A stretch of DNA of 60,145 bases from Bacteriovorax sp. (GCA_028710485.1 JAQTTZ010000014.1:1-60145); one strand, 5' to 3'. Shown: positions 8,276-17,430, numbered from the stretch's first letter. Numbers and translations: made by a program. Notes: generated by a model from the sequence alone, not told the origin.

Positions 8276-9607
8276 TTATTTCTTTTTATACAGCAATCCT
8301 ATATCACCACAGTAATCATCCCCGGCCTCTTTTTCAGTTGGAGTGTATGTGTAATATAAACTTCCTCCCTTAGGACCTTGACCTTTAATCTGATCTATTA
8401 TCTTTCCTGCGTATACAGGAGGAAGCCCAGTGCATCCCTCTGTTAAAGGTTGTGCCTCAAATACGGTCATTGGTGAATCGTTTGTATTAGAACTTAGCAT
8501 TTGATTACTCGTCGTATCGTAAGGATGCATATGTATTTCTCGACGAAATGAATTGTCGTTAATACCTGCTTGTAGTCCATAGAGTCTCATTCGATAGCGC
8601 CATGTTTTTCCTTTCGTTGGTTGCCTGCTTTCGCGATTTCCCGTAATGAAAAAACCTCGTGGTGTTAAGTAGGATTCATTAGCATTTGAAAACTGATCAG
8701 TTTTCACAAACGGATTAAATTTAAAATGTCCTGGATTAAAAGGTGAATAGGCCCTAATGGCCTTCTTATCTCCTTCCCCATGCCCTGTAAAATAAGAGGT
8801 AACTTCATTAGTCTCTAGGTTTAAAATAAAAAGACGATTTGTGGTATCTTCTTTATTCTGATCATTAATTGTAATAAAGTGTTCATTACCTATTGTTAGC
8901 CCATTGCTTTTACCAGGATCTCCTTTTGCCTGAAAAGTAGCATTTTTATTTTTATCAAAGAAGCAAAGTGCCTGCCTTAGGGCCGTTGGATCACCGCCAA
9001 GTTTTGTATAATTACTCATCAATATTTCGCGGGGACTAGAAGCTTTCGAGGGTTCGGACTGTTGTTTGATCTTTTGTGCAGAGTCTGAGCAATTCTTCCC
9101 GGATGTAACAGGACTAGTGCTATGGTCGATGTCTTTTTTTATTGATTGCAAATCAATAAATGATTCAACGATATCTTCTTCCGGATTTGCCACAATGGTT
9201 TTTTGATCTTCAGTAAGTTTGGCAGATTTTGCTTCTTCTATGGTCGCTGAGGAGGTTGCCGTGTTTTCAAAATCATCGGCAACCGCATTTGTTGCTTTTG
9301 AGAGTTTCATCAATGGTTTTTGTGTGTTGTAGTAAATCCAAAATGATTGATCCTTGTTTTTACCATTTGCAACGGCTATTTTTATTCCGTAATTTCCAGT
9401 AGGAAGCTTAATCTTTTTTTGTATTTTTCCCAGGGTTCCTTTAGGTAGTATTTTTTTTATATTGTCGGTTTGTCTTCTAAAGTCGAGACTTCCTCTCGCG
9501 TTTACCGCACTAGAGAGTTCGATCATATCATCTTTTTCGAAAGCAATTATAGCTTGTGAAAAAAAGGATAAAACAATGAGACCAATTGTTAGTTTTTTAT
9601 TTGTCAT
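8276..9607 (-). CDS. Secreted murein L,D-transpeptidase of the YkuD_2 type
   Basis: A 443-residue protein. A signal peptide (about 1-22) is followed by an SH3-like region (about 23-105), a Ser/Thr/Lys-rich linker, and a C-terminal catalytic domain. That domain has the order seen in PF13645-type L,D-transpeptidases: GFFITGNRESRQ, RREIHMHPYD with the active-site His, and LTEGCTGLPP with catalytic Cys392. It should form or exchange meso-Dap cross-links in peptidoglycan. In predatory bacteria such enzymes are known to modify the prey wall as well as their own. The gene appears monocistronic; the Shine-Dalgarno sequence is weak. Confidence 0.85.
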   Translation of the reverse strand: MTNKKLTIGLIVLSFFSQAIIAFEKDDMIELSSAVNARGSLDFRRQTDNIKKILPKGTLGKIQKKIKLPTGNYGIKIAVANGKNKDQSFWIYYNTQKPLMKLSKATNAVADDFENTATSSATIEEAKSAKLTEDQKTIVANPEEDIVESFIDLQSIKKDIDHSTSPVTSGKNCSDSAQKIKQQSEPSKASSPREILMSNYTKLGGDPTALRQALCFFDKNKNATFQAKGDPGKSNGLTIGNEHFITINDQNKEDTTNRLFILNLETNEVTSYFTGHGEGDKKAIRAYSPFNPGHFKFNPFVKTDQFSNANESYLTPRGFFITGNRESRQPTKGKTWRYRMRLYGLQAGINDNSFRREIHMHPYDTTSNQMLSSNTNDSPMTVFEAQPLTEGCTGLPPVYAGKIIDQIKGQGPKGGSLYYTYTPTEKEAGDDYCGDIGLLYKKK

Positions 9608-9929
9608 GGTTTTTTACCAATTGTTACCGTTCACTGATTTCAATTATTAAACTAATTGATAGATTGCTCTGCTCTTTCTTATCGGAAATTTATTGATATA
9701 ACTTGAGTAATGGCCAATTGGATCTGGTTTAAATAGAGGAAATTAGATGTTCGCATTAAGGCCCAAAAGCACAACGATGAACCTTTGCTTGCTTATCACT
9801 TGTTTTCTTGTAGATTAATTTAAGTCTAACTAAAGAAAAAATACTTACACGGAAGGTATAATTTATTTAGTAATTAGTGTAGGTTCAGCCTCGTATATTT
9901 TTTCGCACTTAATCTATTACGAGGCAAGA
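9608..9929. promoter_or_regulatory. 322-bp divergent intergenic region
   Basis: The gap separates the leftward L,D-transpeptidase from the rightward sensor kinase and must hold promoters for both. It is AT-rich. Apart from the small frame at 9747-9818 I see no strong hairpin, terminator or clear operator. Confidence 0.4.
9747..9818 (+). CDS. Possible 23-residue small membrane peptide
   Basis: A short frame with GAGGA 6 nt before its ATG. It encodes MFALRPKSTTMNLCLLITC followed by FLVD: a basic N-terminus and a short hydrophobic stretch with two Cys. It could be a small membrane peptide or a leader peptide of the sensor-kinase transcript. Only the ribosome-binding site and the hydrophobic character support it. 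Confidence 0.25.
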   Translation: MFALRPKSTTMNLCLLITCFLVD

Positions 9930-11978
9930 ATGGCTTTAATAAAGAATATGGTGAATTCGACTGAGTTCCTCTCTGGTGGTGGAGAGATCGGGGCACTTAT
10001 TCGCACCCTAAACTGGAGCCAAACACCTGTCGGATCGCCTGAGACCTGGCCTGCATCGCTTAAAAATACTATTCGTCTCATTCTGGACAATGGCTCTCCA
10101 ATGTATGTGGTCTGGGGAAGTGAATATATTCAATTTTATAATGATGCTTTTAACTCCGTACTCGGGAAGGATAGTCGGCCAGTTGCGATGGGGATGGGAG
10201 CACGGGGAACATTTACTGAAGCCTGGAAAACACTTGAGCCAATATTTGAAGAAGTGCTGAGCGGGAAAACCGTCTTTTTTAAAGATCGCTTATTGCCTCT
10301 TTTTCGAAATGGTTCTTTGGAAGAATGTTATTTCAATCTTTCATTTAGTCCTATTCGTGATGATTCAGGTTATCTGGCCGGAGTCATGGCCATTTTTCAT
10401 GATGTCACTGAACAGGTGCTAACAAGAAAAAAGATGGAAGAAAGTGAAAAGCGTTACCGGTCACAGGCAGATACAATTCCTCATATGATGTGGACTTCAA
10501 CTCCTGATGGAGTTGTTAACTACGCCAATAGGTTCTGCCTGGAATATTCCGGTATGGTCTCTCAAAAAAAATATAGTGATGGCTGGATTCAAGCTATTCA
10601 TCCTTATGATCTTCCGAGTGTTTCAAGAGCGTGGATCTCAAGCGTTAGAACTGGAAAACCTTTTAAAGAAGAATATCGCATTCGAAGAGTAGACGGGGAG
10701 TATCGCTGGTTTTTAGGAAGAGCTCTTCCGATAAAAAATAATAGCGATGTTATTTTATATTGGAATGGAACCGCCACTGATATTGAAGACTATAAAAGAA
10801 TTGAGCGGGAACTCGAAGCTGCTAAAGAAAATGCGGAAAATGCCAATGCTACTAAAACAGCTTTCTTAGCGAATATGAGTCATGAAATCCGAACGCCGTT
10901 AGGGGCAATCTTAGGATTCAGTGAACTTTTAAAAAGTGCAAATTTGGAGCATGTACTACGCGACCAATATATAGAAACCATAAGTAGAAATGGTCAGAAT
11001 TTAACTAGAATTATAGATGATATTTTGGATATTGCTAAAGTTGAAGCGGGAAGACTTGATGTCGAGCATATCGACTTTGCACTTTTTGATTTACTTACTG
11101 AAGTTATAAATCTCTTGAGTGGAAAGGCAAAGCAGAAGGGGATTTATCTCACACTTTCAATCAATAAAAATGTTCCTAAGAATATTTACTCTGATCCAAC
11201 CAGGCTTCGCCAAATATTTATTAATATCATTGGCAATGCCATCAAATTTACAGATATGGGGGGGGTTGCCGTTCATGTGAAATCTAAGCAGCATATGGAT
11301 GGGACTTTAAAGTTGAGTGTTGAAGTAACTGATACAGGGCGTGGACTAACTGAAGAACAGAAAAATCGTCTTTTTGAACCATTTACTCAAGCAGATAATA
11401 CAACCACTCGTCAATTTGGTGGAACAGGCCTTGGGCTTGCTCTATCAAAACGTCTTTCAGAAGCACTGGGGGGAACAATCACTATCGATAAATATGAAGA
11501 AGATAGAGGTTGTACATTTATTGTGAGTTTCGTTGCAATGCTTGGAAAAGAAGAATTGATGAAGGTTGATTCTGCGTCTGATTGTTTTTGTCCTTCTAAA
11601 AATCTTCCTCTTAAGGGAATGCATGTTCTCTTTGCTGATGATTCTCCAGATAATCAATTTCTTATAGAGCATTTTCTTACAATAAATGGAGCGGAAGTGA
11701 GCCTTGCAAGTGATGGCAGTGAAGCGGTTGATAAGGCGCTTGCAGGGAAATTTGATCTTGTCTTAATGGATATTCAAATGCCAAAGATGGATGGATATCA
11801 AGCGACGAAAGTTTTATTGAAACGCGGTTATAAAACTCCAATCGTAGCACTTACAGCTCACGCAATGGCAGAAGAGCGAACGAGAACTAAAGCCGTAGGT
11901 TTTTCTGGGCATCTGACCAAGCCGCTCAATTTTACCGAATTACTTCAAACGATCGTTAGTCATGCGATTACAAATTGA
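9930..11978 (+). CDS. Hybrid sensor histidine kinase with PAS domains and receiver
   Basis: A 682-residue cytoplasmic protein without membrane segments. In order: an N-terminal PAS-like domain (about 15-150), a PAS/PAC domain (about 172-290), HisKA with FLANMSHEIRTPLG (phospho-acceptor His318), an ATPase domain with an N-box (IFINIIGNAIKFT), G1 (DTGRGL) and F-box (FEPFTQAD), and a receiver domain (about 560-680) with phospho-acceptor Asp614 in LVLMDIQMP. It senses a soluble or internal signal and passes phosphate to its own receiver; an Hpt partner must be elsewhere. GAGG lies 5 nt before the ATG. No cognate regulator is adjacent, and the fimbrial operon follows after 300 bp. Confidence 0.92.
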   Translation: MALIKNMVNSTEFLSGGGEIGALIRTLNWSQTPVGSPETWPASLKNTIRLILDNGSPMYVVWGSEYIQFYNDAFNSVLGKDSRPVAMGMGARGTFTEAWKTLEPIFEEVLSGKTVFFKDRLLPLFRNGSLEECYFNLSFSPIRDDSGYLAGVMAIFHDVTEQVLTRKKMEESEKRYRSQADTIPHMMWTSTPDGVVNYANRFCLEYSGMVSQKKYSDGWIQAIHPYDLPSVSRAWISSVRTGKPFKEEYRIRRVDGEYRWFLGRALPIKNNSDVILYWNGTATDIEDYKRIERELEAAKENAENANATKTAFLANMSHEIRTPLGAILGFSELLKSANLEHVLRDQYIETISRNGQNLTRIIDDILDIAKVEAGRLDVEHIDFALFDLLTEVINLLSGKAKQKGIYLTLSINKNVPKNIYSDPTRLRQIFINIIGNAIKFTDMGGVAVHVKSKQHMDGTLKLSVEVTDTGRGLTEEQKNRLFEPFTQADNTTTRQFGGTGLGLALSKRLSEALGGTITIDKYEEDRGCTFIVSFVAMLGKEELMKVDSASDCFCPSKNLPLKGMHVLFADDSPDNQFLIEHFLTINGAEVSLASDGSEAVDKALAGKFDLVLMDIQMPKMDGYQATKVLLKRGYKTPIVALTAHAMAEERTRTKAVGFSGHLTKPLNFTELLQTIVSHAITN

Positions 11979-12201
11979 TCAATAAATTTTGAAAGCAAGA
12001 CCAATCTCAAGCTTCTAGTTAAATTGTTTAGAAAAAACAATAATCCCAAATAAACAGTCACTATTTTATTCGATCAACAGATAGGCGCTATTTGCCGGAA
12101 GTGCATATCATTTTGACACTAATTTCGAAGTAATGTTCAATTGATATACGGCCAACTTGAGATCCGTTAAGTAAATAACGATCTTTAGGTAAAATTTTGA
12201 T

Positions 12202-12217
12202 TGGCATGAAAGGTGCT
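12202..12217 (+). promoter_or_regulatory. Candidate sigma-54 promoter for the fimbrial pilin
   Basis: TGGCATGAAAGGTGCT contains the GG-N10-GC core of -24/-12 promoters and five of six bases of the TGGCAC element. It lies about 60 bp before the pilin ATG, leaving a roughly 50-nt leader. The rest of the 300-bp gap (11979-12278) is AT-rich without other clear signals; enhancer-like sites for an activator were not found by eye. Confidence 0.45.
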
Positions 12218-12278
12218 CTCTTTAACAACAGAACTAATAGAAATGATTCCAAACAACTTACTAACCTACCGGAGCCTT

Positions 12279-12749
12279 ATGAAAAAATTATTCTTAGCTA
12301 CAACTCTTTTGGCCTTAACAACGACATCGTTTGCAGCAACAACTGGAACGTTATTACTACAAGGAATAGTGGCTCAAAAAATAAGTTTAAGTGTTACTTC
12401 ACAGGCGATCGCTTCAACTCTTGATCTTTCAACTTCACAAACTGACTTGGCAGTTGCCTCTGTAAATGAGCAATCAAACTCAAAATGTGGTTATAAAGTA
12501 ACAATCTCTTCAGCGAACTTAAGCAAACTTAAAAGAGCAGACGGCGCTGACGTTCTTTCATACACCATGAAATATAATGGGTCTGCTGTCGCACTTACTT
12601 CAGCGGCCGGAACTACAATTACTAATTCATCTGCTTCTTCTGTGAACTTTAATAAGGGCGTATCGATTAGCTATACTGGTGTCGCCGCTGAATCAATGGT
12701 TGAAGGTACATATGCTGATACTGTAACTTTCACAATTGCTGCTAATTAA
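12279..12749 (+). CDS. Major fimbrial subunit, spore-coat-U (SCPU)/Csu-like domain
   Basis: A 156-residue secreted protein: signal peptide (MKKLFLATTLLALTTTSFAA), then a Thr/Ser/Ala-rich beta-strand protein. The alternating pattern ending in GTYADTVTFTIAAN is typical of pilin subunits of archaic chaperone-usher systems, whose last strand accepts donor-strand exchange. The ATG at 12279 follows GGAG; an in-frame start at 12213 would add an implausible leader. It heads the cluster of chaperone, usher and tip protein downstream and is likely the most abundant subunit. Confidence 0.8.
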   Translation: MKKLFLATTLLALTTTSFAATTGTLLLQGIVAQKISLSVTSQAIASTLDLSTSQTDLAVASVNEQSNSKCGYKVTISSANLSKLKRADGADVLSYTMKYNGSAVALTSAAGTTITNSSASSVNFNKGVSISYTGVAAESMVEGTYADTVTFTIAAN

Positions 12750-12779
12750 TTTATATTACTAGTCTTTTATATGTCCGCT

Positions 12780-12811
12780 AAAGCTTGTCGGGTATTAACC
12801 CGATAAGCTTT
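12780..12811 (+). promoter_or_regulatory. Strong hairpin between the pilin gene and the rest of the fimbrial operon
   Basis: A 14-bp stem (AAAGCTTGTCGGGT, 12780-12793, with 12798-12811; one G-T wobble) closed by ATTA. It ends one base before the ATG of the next gene and lacks a U-run. It may partly terminate or protect the pilin mRNA so that pilin exceeds the assembly proteins. Confidence 0.65.
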
Positions 12812-12812
12812 C

Positions 12813-13178
12813 ATGAGAAAAAGTTTGTTTTTCGTCTTCTTATTTTTAATCCAAAGTTTGAGCCTGGAGCTTAAAGCAGAATCGCGCGCAGTCCTTTTTC
12901 TTCGTGCTTATGTACCGGCCTCTATCAGCACCAAAGTCAATGAATCAAGATTAAGTGCCACTCAATCCTTATGGCTTATTTCAAGCCTGACAAACTCTCG
13001 TTATCCTAGTGAAAGTCAAAAAATTGAAGTTGAAGGATTAGATCAAGTCGGTATAGAAGCTCATATTAAAAAGGTTGTGGGAGTAGATCGTACCATTCAA
13101 TATGAAGTTCTAATTAATCGCTTAAAATCTTCAATGCCTGTTAATAAACCAATATTTTTAAAAATATCCGCAAATTAG
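12813..13178 (+). CDS. Small secreted protein of the fimbrial cluster
   Basis: A 121-residue protein with a signal peptide (about 1-22, MRKSLFFVFLFLIQSLSLEL). The mature part is short and beta-rich (RAVLFLRAYVPASISTKVN), reminiscent of the first half of a pilin domain, but it has no Cys and lacks a clear C-terminal donor-accepting strand. Its position between major pilin and chaperone suggests a minor subunit, like CsuA or CsuB in Csu clusters. The start codon has no Shine-Dalgarno sequence and directly follows a strong hairpin. Confidence 0.6.
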   Translation: MRKSLFFVFLFLIQSLSLELKAESRAVLFLRAYVPASISTKVNESRLSATQSLWLISSLTNSRYPSESQKIEVEGLDQVGIEAHIKKVVGVDRTIQYEVLINRLKSSMPVNKPIFLKISAN

Positions 13179-13239
13179 CTTTTCCCTCTATTCATTTATA
13201 GATAAGATTATCATGACTTTAACAAGGTAGTTTCAAGGA

Positions 13240-13974
13240 ATGAAGCGGACACTCTTTTTATTTATCATCAGTTTTCTGAGCTTTCTTTTTAGTGCAAATT
13301 CTTACGCATTTAAATTTTCTCCGATGTCCTTATCGCTTGGGGTGAAGGGCCCTAATAGCAGCGCACTTTTTTTTTTAGAAAATGATTCCAATCAAGCTAT
13401 TGCAGTTCAAGTAAGTTTAGCGAAGAGAGAGATGGATGTGAATGGGGTTGAGAGCAATCCTAAAATCTCAGATGAACTTACACTTTACCCCTCTCAGCTA
13501 ATTATTCCGCCCAACGAAAAACGTTCAGTAAAAGTAGCGTGGTTTGGAAAAATATTACCGACGAAGGAATTAGCTTATCGCTTAATCGCCGAGCAACTCC
13601 CAATTGAATTGGAAAAAAGCAAGAATAAAAAAGCCAGCATTAAAGTATTGCTTCGTTATATTGCTGCTCTTTATGTGAAAGCAGAAGATTACAATTCAGT
13701 GATCTTGATAACGGAAGTAAAAAATAGTGATAAGAAAATTTCAATTCAAGTTGAAAACTCTGGCAAAAAACATCAAGTCTTAGCGAATCTTAATTTGAAA
13801 TTTATTAATGAAAAGAATAAAAAAGAAATTCTTTTTAATGCCGATAACTTGAAGGGGATGAGTGGTGAAAATATTTTAGCGGAATCAAAACGTATTTTTG
13901 TTTTCCCAAAGTCTGGTAAATTTGCTGAGATTAATTCAGCTGATAAGGTAAAAATTAGTTTTGATAAAGATTAA
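13240..13974 (+). CDS. Periplasmic fimbrial chaperone (PapD/CsuC-like)
   Basis: A 244-residue protein with a signal peptide (about 1-23) and the immunoglobulin-like chaperone fold. Diagnostic parts are the N-terminal strand FKFSPMSLSL, YPSQLIIPPNEKRSVKVAW with the conserved basic residues, and ELAYRLIAEQLPIEL. It should bind pilin subunits in the periplasm, complete their fold and deliver them to the usher. Length and lack of a disulfide fit the FGL/archaic type. The usher start overlaps its 3' end by 14 nt. Confidence 0.88.
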   Translation: MKRTLFLFIISFLSFLFSANSYAFKFSPMSLSLGVKGPNSSALFFLENDSNQAIAVQVSLAKREMDVNGVESNPKISDELTLYPSQLIIPPNEKRSVKVAWFGKILPTKELAYRLIAEQLPIELEKSKNKKASIKVLLRYIAALYVKAEDYNSVILITEVKNSDKKISIQVENSGKKHQVLANLNLKFINEKNKKEILFNADNLKGMSGENILAESKRIFVFPKSGKFAEINSADKVKISFDKD

Positions 13975-16408
13975 CCTGATTTTTCTTTTTTCTTCTTTTT
14001 ATTTAATCATGGCCACATTGATAAATGTCCACGCTGAAACACCCGATGATCTTTTTAAAAAAGTTTTTGGGAAAAATCAGGAAATTAAAAAATTAGTTAT
14101 TGATGCCACCTTAGGAGATTTTTATCTTGGCGAAATTGCAGTTTCTATGGTGGGCGAAAAAATTCAAACTTTATCAGGAGCTGATCTCAATAGTGTTTTG
14201 AAAGATAAAATTCGCAATGAAAAAATTCCTCTTTATACTTTTGGGGCTATCGATATTGAGCCAAAGAAGCTTCCTTTTAAGATTACCTATTTTCCAGCTG
14301 AATTAAGAGTTGCCCTGGAAGTTTCTCCCAACGACTTAAGGCCTCATGATGCTAATGTCTTTGATGAACTGATTCCGTACTACTCAAGAAAAGCCGTTGA
14401 ACCGGCACCTTTTAGTTTTGGAACTAATTATAAACTTGAAGATGTACAAGTTAGAAATTTAGATCAACTGCATTCGTTTCAAGCTCAAACAGATTCATTT
14501 ATGAATATCAAGGGCGTGGTAGTTGAAAATCAAATGAACTATCTTTCAACTCGCCCAAATAATCCATGGTATCGACAAAATTCTAAATTAACTTACGACC
14601 GTCCTAATCGTATGCAACGACTAGAGATGGGAGATATCAATTATCCGATTATTGGTTTTCAACAGTCTCGCCCTTTAGGTGGTGTTTCTTTCTATCGGGA
14701 TTTTTCACTCAATCCCTATCGGGCAACCGGACCGACTTCATCTTTTGAATATGATGTGGAGACACGTTCGCTAGTGAGAACTTACGTAAATAACACTATT
14801 TTAAAAACGGAGTACATGAACCCCGGACGATATTCGGTGAAGGATATTCCGCTGAACAATGGTATTAATAAAATTATCATTGAACTCACTGACGATTTTG
14901 GAAAAAAGAAAATCCTGATTTTCAACGAAGCCGGCTCTCTTGATCTTTTAGCACCTGGATTAAATCGTTATTCATTGGCCGTAGGTTATCCCTCGACCGA
15001 TAACGACACAATTAAAAAATATGACGAAAAAAATGGAGCCTTTTTAACGGGGTTTTATCAGCATGGATTTGGTAGGCGCTGGAGTGCTGGAGGTTATGCT
15101 CAAGGAAATAAAAATTTCACCTTACTTGGAACTAATAATATTTTAGCGACTAGCTATGGGAATTGGGCGTTTGATGCCGTCGGATCAAAAAATAAAAACA
15201 ATACCGGTGAAGCCGCTCAGGTTACCTATCAACTCAATCTCTTTGGATCTTATTGGTATGATAGTCATACCTTAACTTCTAAAATTGAATACCGTTCACC
15301 TTGGTTTAATGAAGCGGGGGAGAATTTTGAAAATCGTTTTGACATTATTACAAGTATCTCTTACAGCGTTCCACTTTTTGAAAAATTTAATTTAGCCCTT
15401 GGTGGAAATTATCAGAACCCTCGGATTGGTAACGATGCCAAGTTAGGTTTTGATACCAGTTTAACTGCTAAAGTTTTTGAATCGAGTTCTCTCACTTTTT
15501 ATTTGGCACGGAATCGCGATGAAAATAAATTGTGGTCTACTCAGCTTTATTTTTTCTTAAACATGACATTTGGTGACAGCTCGACTTTTGCCTCAGCTTT
15601 TTATGAAAAACAATCTCAAACCAAACGCTTAACAGTTATTCACGATAACGGAAAACAATTAAATAATTTAAAAATGTCAGCGAGCGTTGATAACAATATT
15701 AGTACACGTGATGGAACACTCGATTTGCAATACAATACGACTCTTGCTGATTTAGGTGCACGTGAAGAGGTGATCCATATTAAAGGTCGCCAAACTGGAA
15801 CCAAAACATCTCTTAGATTTTTGAGTGCATTCGCCTTTGTTCATAATGGAACTGATGCAGGCTTTTCAATTTCACGACCTATCGCTAATAGTTATGTCCT
15901 TTTTAAGCCACAGGTTGGGTGGAAAGGCCAGCGCTTTGGAGTTCAATCAACTGGTGGCACTGACTCAAGCACAGGGCTGCTCGGTGAATCTTTGGTTTCA
16001 GGTCTTACTCCTTATCAATTCAGACGTTTGCAACTTGATCCTAGCCAGCTAGAGCCGGGGTATATTCTAGGGCAGGAGAGTTTTGTGGTTTATCCACATT
16101 ACCGCAGTGGGCATTTATTTGTCGTGGGTAAATCGGGAATGTTGGTACTGAAGGGTATTATTGTTGATAAAGATAAAAAGCCTCAGCCACTTAAAGTTGG
16201 TTTTTGGACTTCAAAATCAGGAACAGTTACTCCTTTTTTTACAGGACGAGAAGGGGAGTTTTTTGTTGAGGGTGTTGAACCTACTGTTGGGAAAATTCAA
16301 CTTGATGACGAGCAATTTGAGGCAAGAGAAATTAATTTAGAATCCAATAAAAAAGGATTGATCGATATTGGAAATATCGAGCTCCCTTACAAAGAGAGTC
16401 GCTTATGA
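13961..16408 (+). CDS. Outer-membrane fimbrial usher (CsuD-like)
   Basis: An 815-residue protein: signal peptide (ends NVHA), N-terminal chaperone-binding domain, a long beta-barrel with alternating aromatic strands (such as NFTLLGTNNILATSYGNW), a plug region, and C-terminal beta domains (residues about 730-810). It exports and polymerises the subunits. The start is taken as TTG at 13961, inside the chaperone gene; the first in-frame ATG (14009) would remove most of the signal peptide. No good Shine-Dalgarno sequence is visible, so translational coupling is likely. The end overlaps the tip-protein start by 4 nt. Confidence 0.9.
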   Translation: MIKINLIFLFSSFYLIMATLINVHAETPDDLFKKVFGKNQEIKKLVIDATLGDFYLGEIAVSMVGEKIQTLSGADLNSVLKDKIRNEKIPLYTFGAIDIEPKKLPFKITYFPAELRVALEVSPNDLRPHDANVFDELIPYYSRKAVEPAPFSFGTNYKLEDVQVRNLDQLHSFQAQTDSFMNIKGVVVENQMNYLSTRPNNPWYRQNSKLTYDRPNRMQRLEMGDINYPIIGFQQSRPLGGVSFYRDFSLNPYRATGPTSSFEYDVETRSLVRTYVNNTILKTEYMNPGRYSVKDIPLNNGINKIIIELTDDFGKKKILIFNEAGSLDLLAPGLNRYSLAVGYPSTDNDTIKKYDEKNGAFLTGFYQHGFGRRWSAGGYAQGNKNFTLLGTNNILATSYGNWAFDAVGSKNKNNTGEAAQVTYQLNLFGSYWYDSHTLTSKIEYRSPWFNEAGENFENRFDIITSISYSVPLFEKFNLALGGNYQNPRIGNDAKLGFDTSLTAKVFESSSLTFYLARNRDENKLWSTQLYFFLNMTFGDSSTFASAFYEKQSQTKRLTVIHDNGKQLNNLKMSASVDNNISTRDGTLDLQYNTTLADLGAREEVIHIKGRQTGTKTSLRFLSAFAFVHNGTDAGFSISRPIANSYVLFKPQVGWKGQRFGVQSTGGTDSSTGLLGESLVSGLTPYQFRRLQLDPSQLEPGYILGQESFVVYPHYRSGHLFVVGKSGMLVLKGIIVDKDKKPQPLKVGFWTSKSGTVTPFFTGREGEFFVEGVEPTVGKIQLDDEQFEAREINLESNKKGLIDIGNIELPYKESRL

Positions 16409-17355
16409 AATGGACAAAGGTTTTCTTTTTATTTTTTATTACGATCACCATGTCCAGCGAAATGGTGATGGCCAATTGTGGTTATAGTTTAGATACACCT
16501 ACACTTTCTTATCGTGTTTCGGATTATAATTCAACCTCGCAATCAACGGTCTCGATCACTCGCAATAAAGACAATGGCAATCCTTGTTCTCTTTTTTTTC
16601 TAGCTTTTACTAAGGGGGGGGCCGGAAGTTACAATCGCCGTGCAACCAATTTATCCAATGGAAATACCATCTATTATAATATTTATAAAAATAGTAATTC
16701 GACGGGGATTTTAAAGGAGTCCAGTGACATTTCATCACCTGATGAAACTTTTTTCGGAACAATAAATAAAGATCAAACTAATTATTATACCTACTACATG
16801 ACCCTAGCTCCTTTTGGATCAATTCCTCCTGCTGCTGGAACTTATGTCGATAATATTCAAGTCCAAGCTTATGCTGGGACTTATACCAAAATAAATAGCG
16901 TTGAAGGTCATCGCGATATGAATATTTATATCGTTGTTTCAAAATTTACTTCTATTTCACTAGTTGATAGCGGGGGAACATATGATCCTGCCCAAACTTC
17001 AAAAACACTGGACTTCGGTGAGTTAACTACGGGGGAAGAGTTAGGTTTTGATGTGCGAGTAGCGAGCAATGCTGGATACCGCTTAAAAATTTCTTCGTCG
17101 AATAACGGTCACCTAAAACTAATAGGGGCAAGTGGATCGAAATCACAAATTGATTATAGCTTTTATTCAAATGGAACTCAGGTTGGACTTGGTAATTCAT
17201 CTAGTTCTCCTGTCACCATTGCTTCAGGATCTGGAGTAACCCCGGCCCAAGGAGTTAAGGTTCCGATTCGGGTGGTGATTGGAACTGTCGATAACACCAA
17301 GGTTCCAGGAACCTATCAAGATTATATAACTCTCACCACCATTTCTACCGACTAA
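16405..17355 (+). CDS. Fimbrial tip adhesin, two SCPU-like domains (CsuE-like)
   Basis: A 316-residue secreted protein. After a signal peptide (ends VMA) come two beta-sandwich domains: residues about 25-165, with Cys24 and Cys58 placed for a disulfide, and about 170-316, ending GTYQDYITLTTISTD, which matches the terminal strand of SCPU pilins. Position as last gene after the usher, larger size and two-domain build fit the tip adhesin of archaic chaperone-usher pili. The ATGA overlap couples it to the usher. Confidence 0.82.
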   Translation: MKWTKVFFLFFITITMSSEMVMANCGYSLDTPTLSYRVSDYNSTSQSTVSITRNKDNGNPCSLFFLAFTKGGAGSYNRRATNLSNGNTIYYNIYKNSNSTGILKESSDISSPDETFFGTINKDQTNYYTYYMTLAPFGSIPPAAGTYVDNIQVQAYAGTYTKINSVEGHRDMNIYIVVSKFTSISLVDSGGTYDPAQTSKTLDFGELTTGEELGFDVRVASNAGYRLKISSSNNGHLKLIGASGSKSQIDYSFYSNGTQVGLGNSSSSPVTIASGSGVTPAQGVKVPIRVVIGTVDNTKVPGTYQDYITLTTISTD

Positions 17356-17370
17356 GTAATTTATTGATCT

Positions 17371-17427
17371 TTCCTCTTTTCTGAACGCTTTAAAATTGTA
17401 AAAATAAGGCGTTCAAGAAAAGAGGAA
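17371..17427 (+). promoter_or_regulatory. trpS leader hairpin that hides the ribosome-binding site
   Basis: The arms TTCCTCTTTTCTGAACGC (17371-17388) and 17409-17427 form 18 base pairs with a single bulged A and a 20-nt AT-rich loop. The right arm contains AGAGG, the trpS Shine-Dalgarno sequence, and ends 3 nt before the ATG. No U-run follows, so control of translation is more likely than termination. Confidence 0.7.
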
Positions 17428-17430
17428 ATT

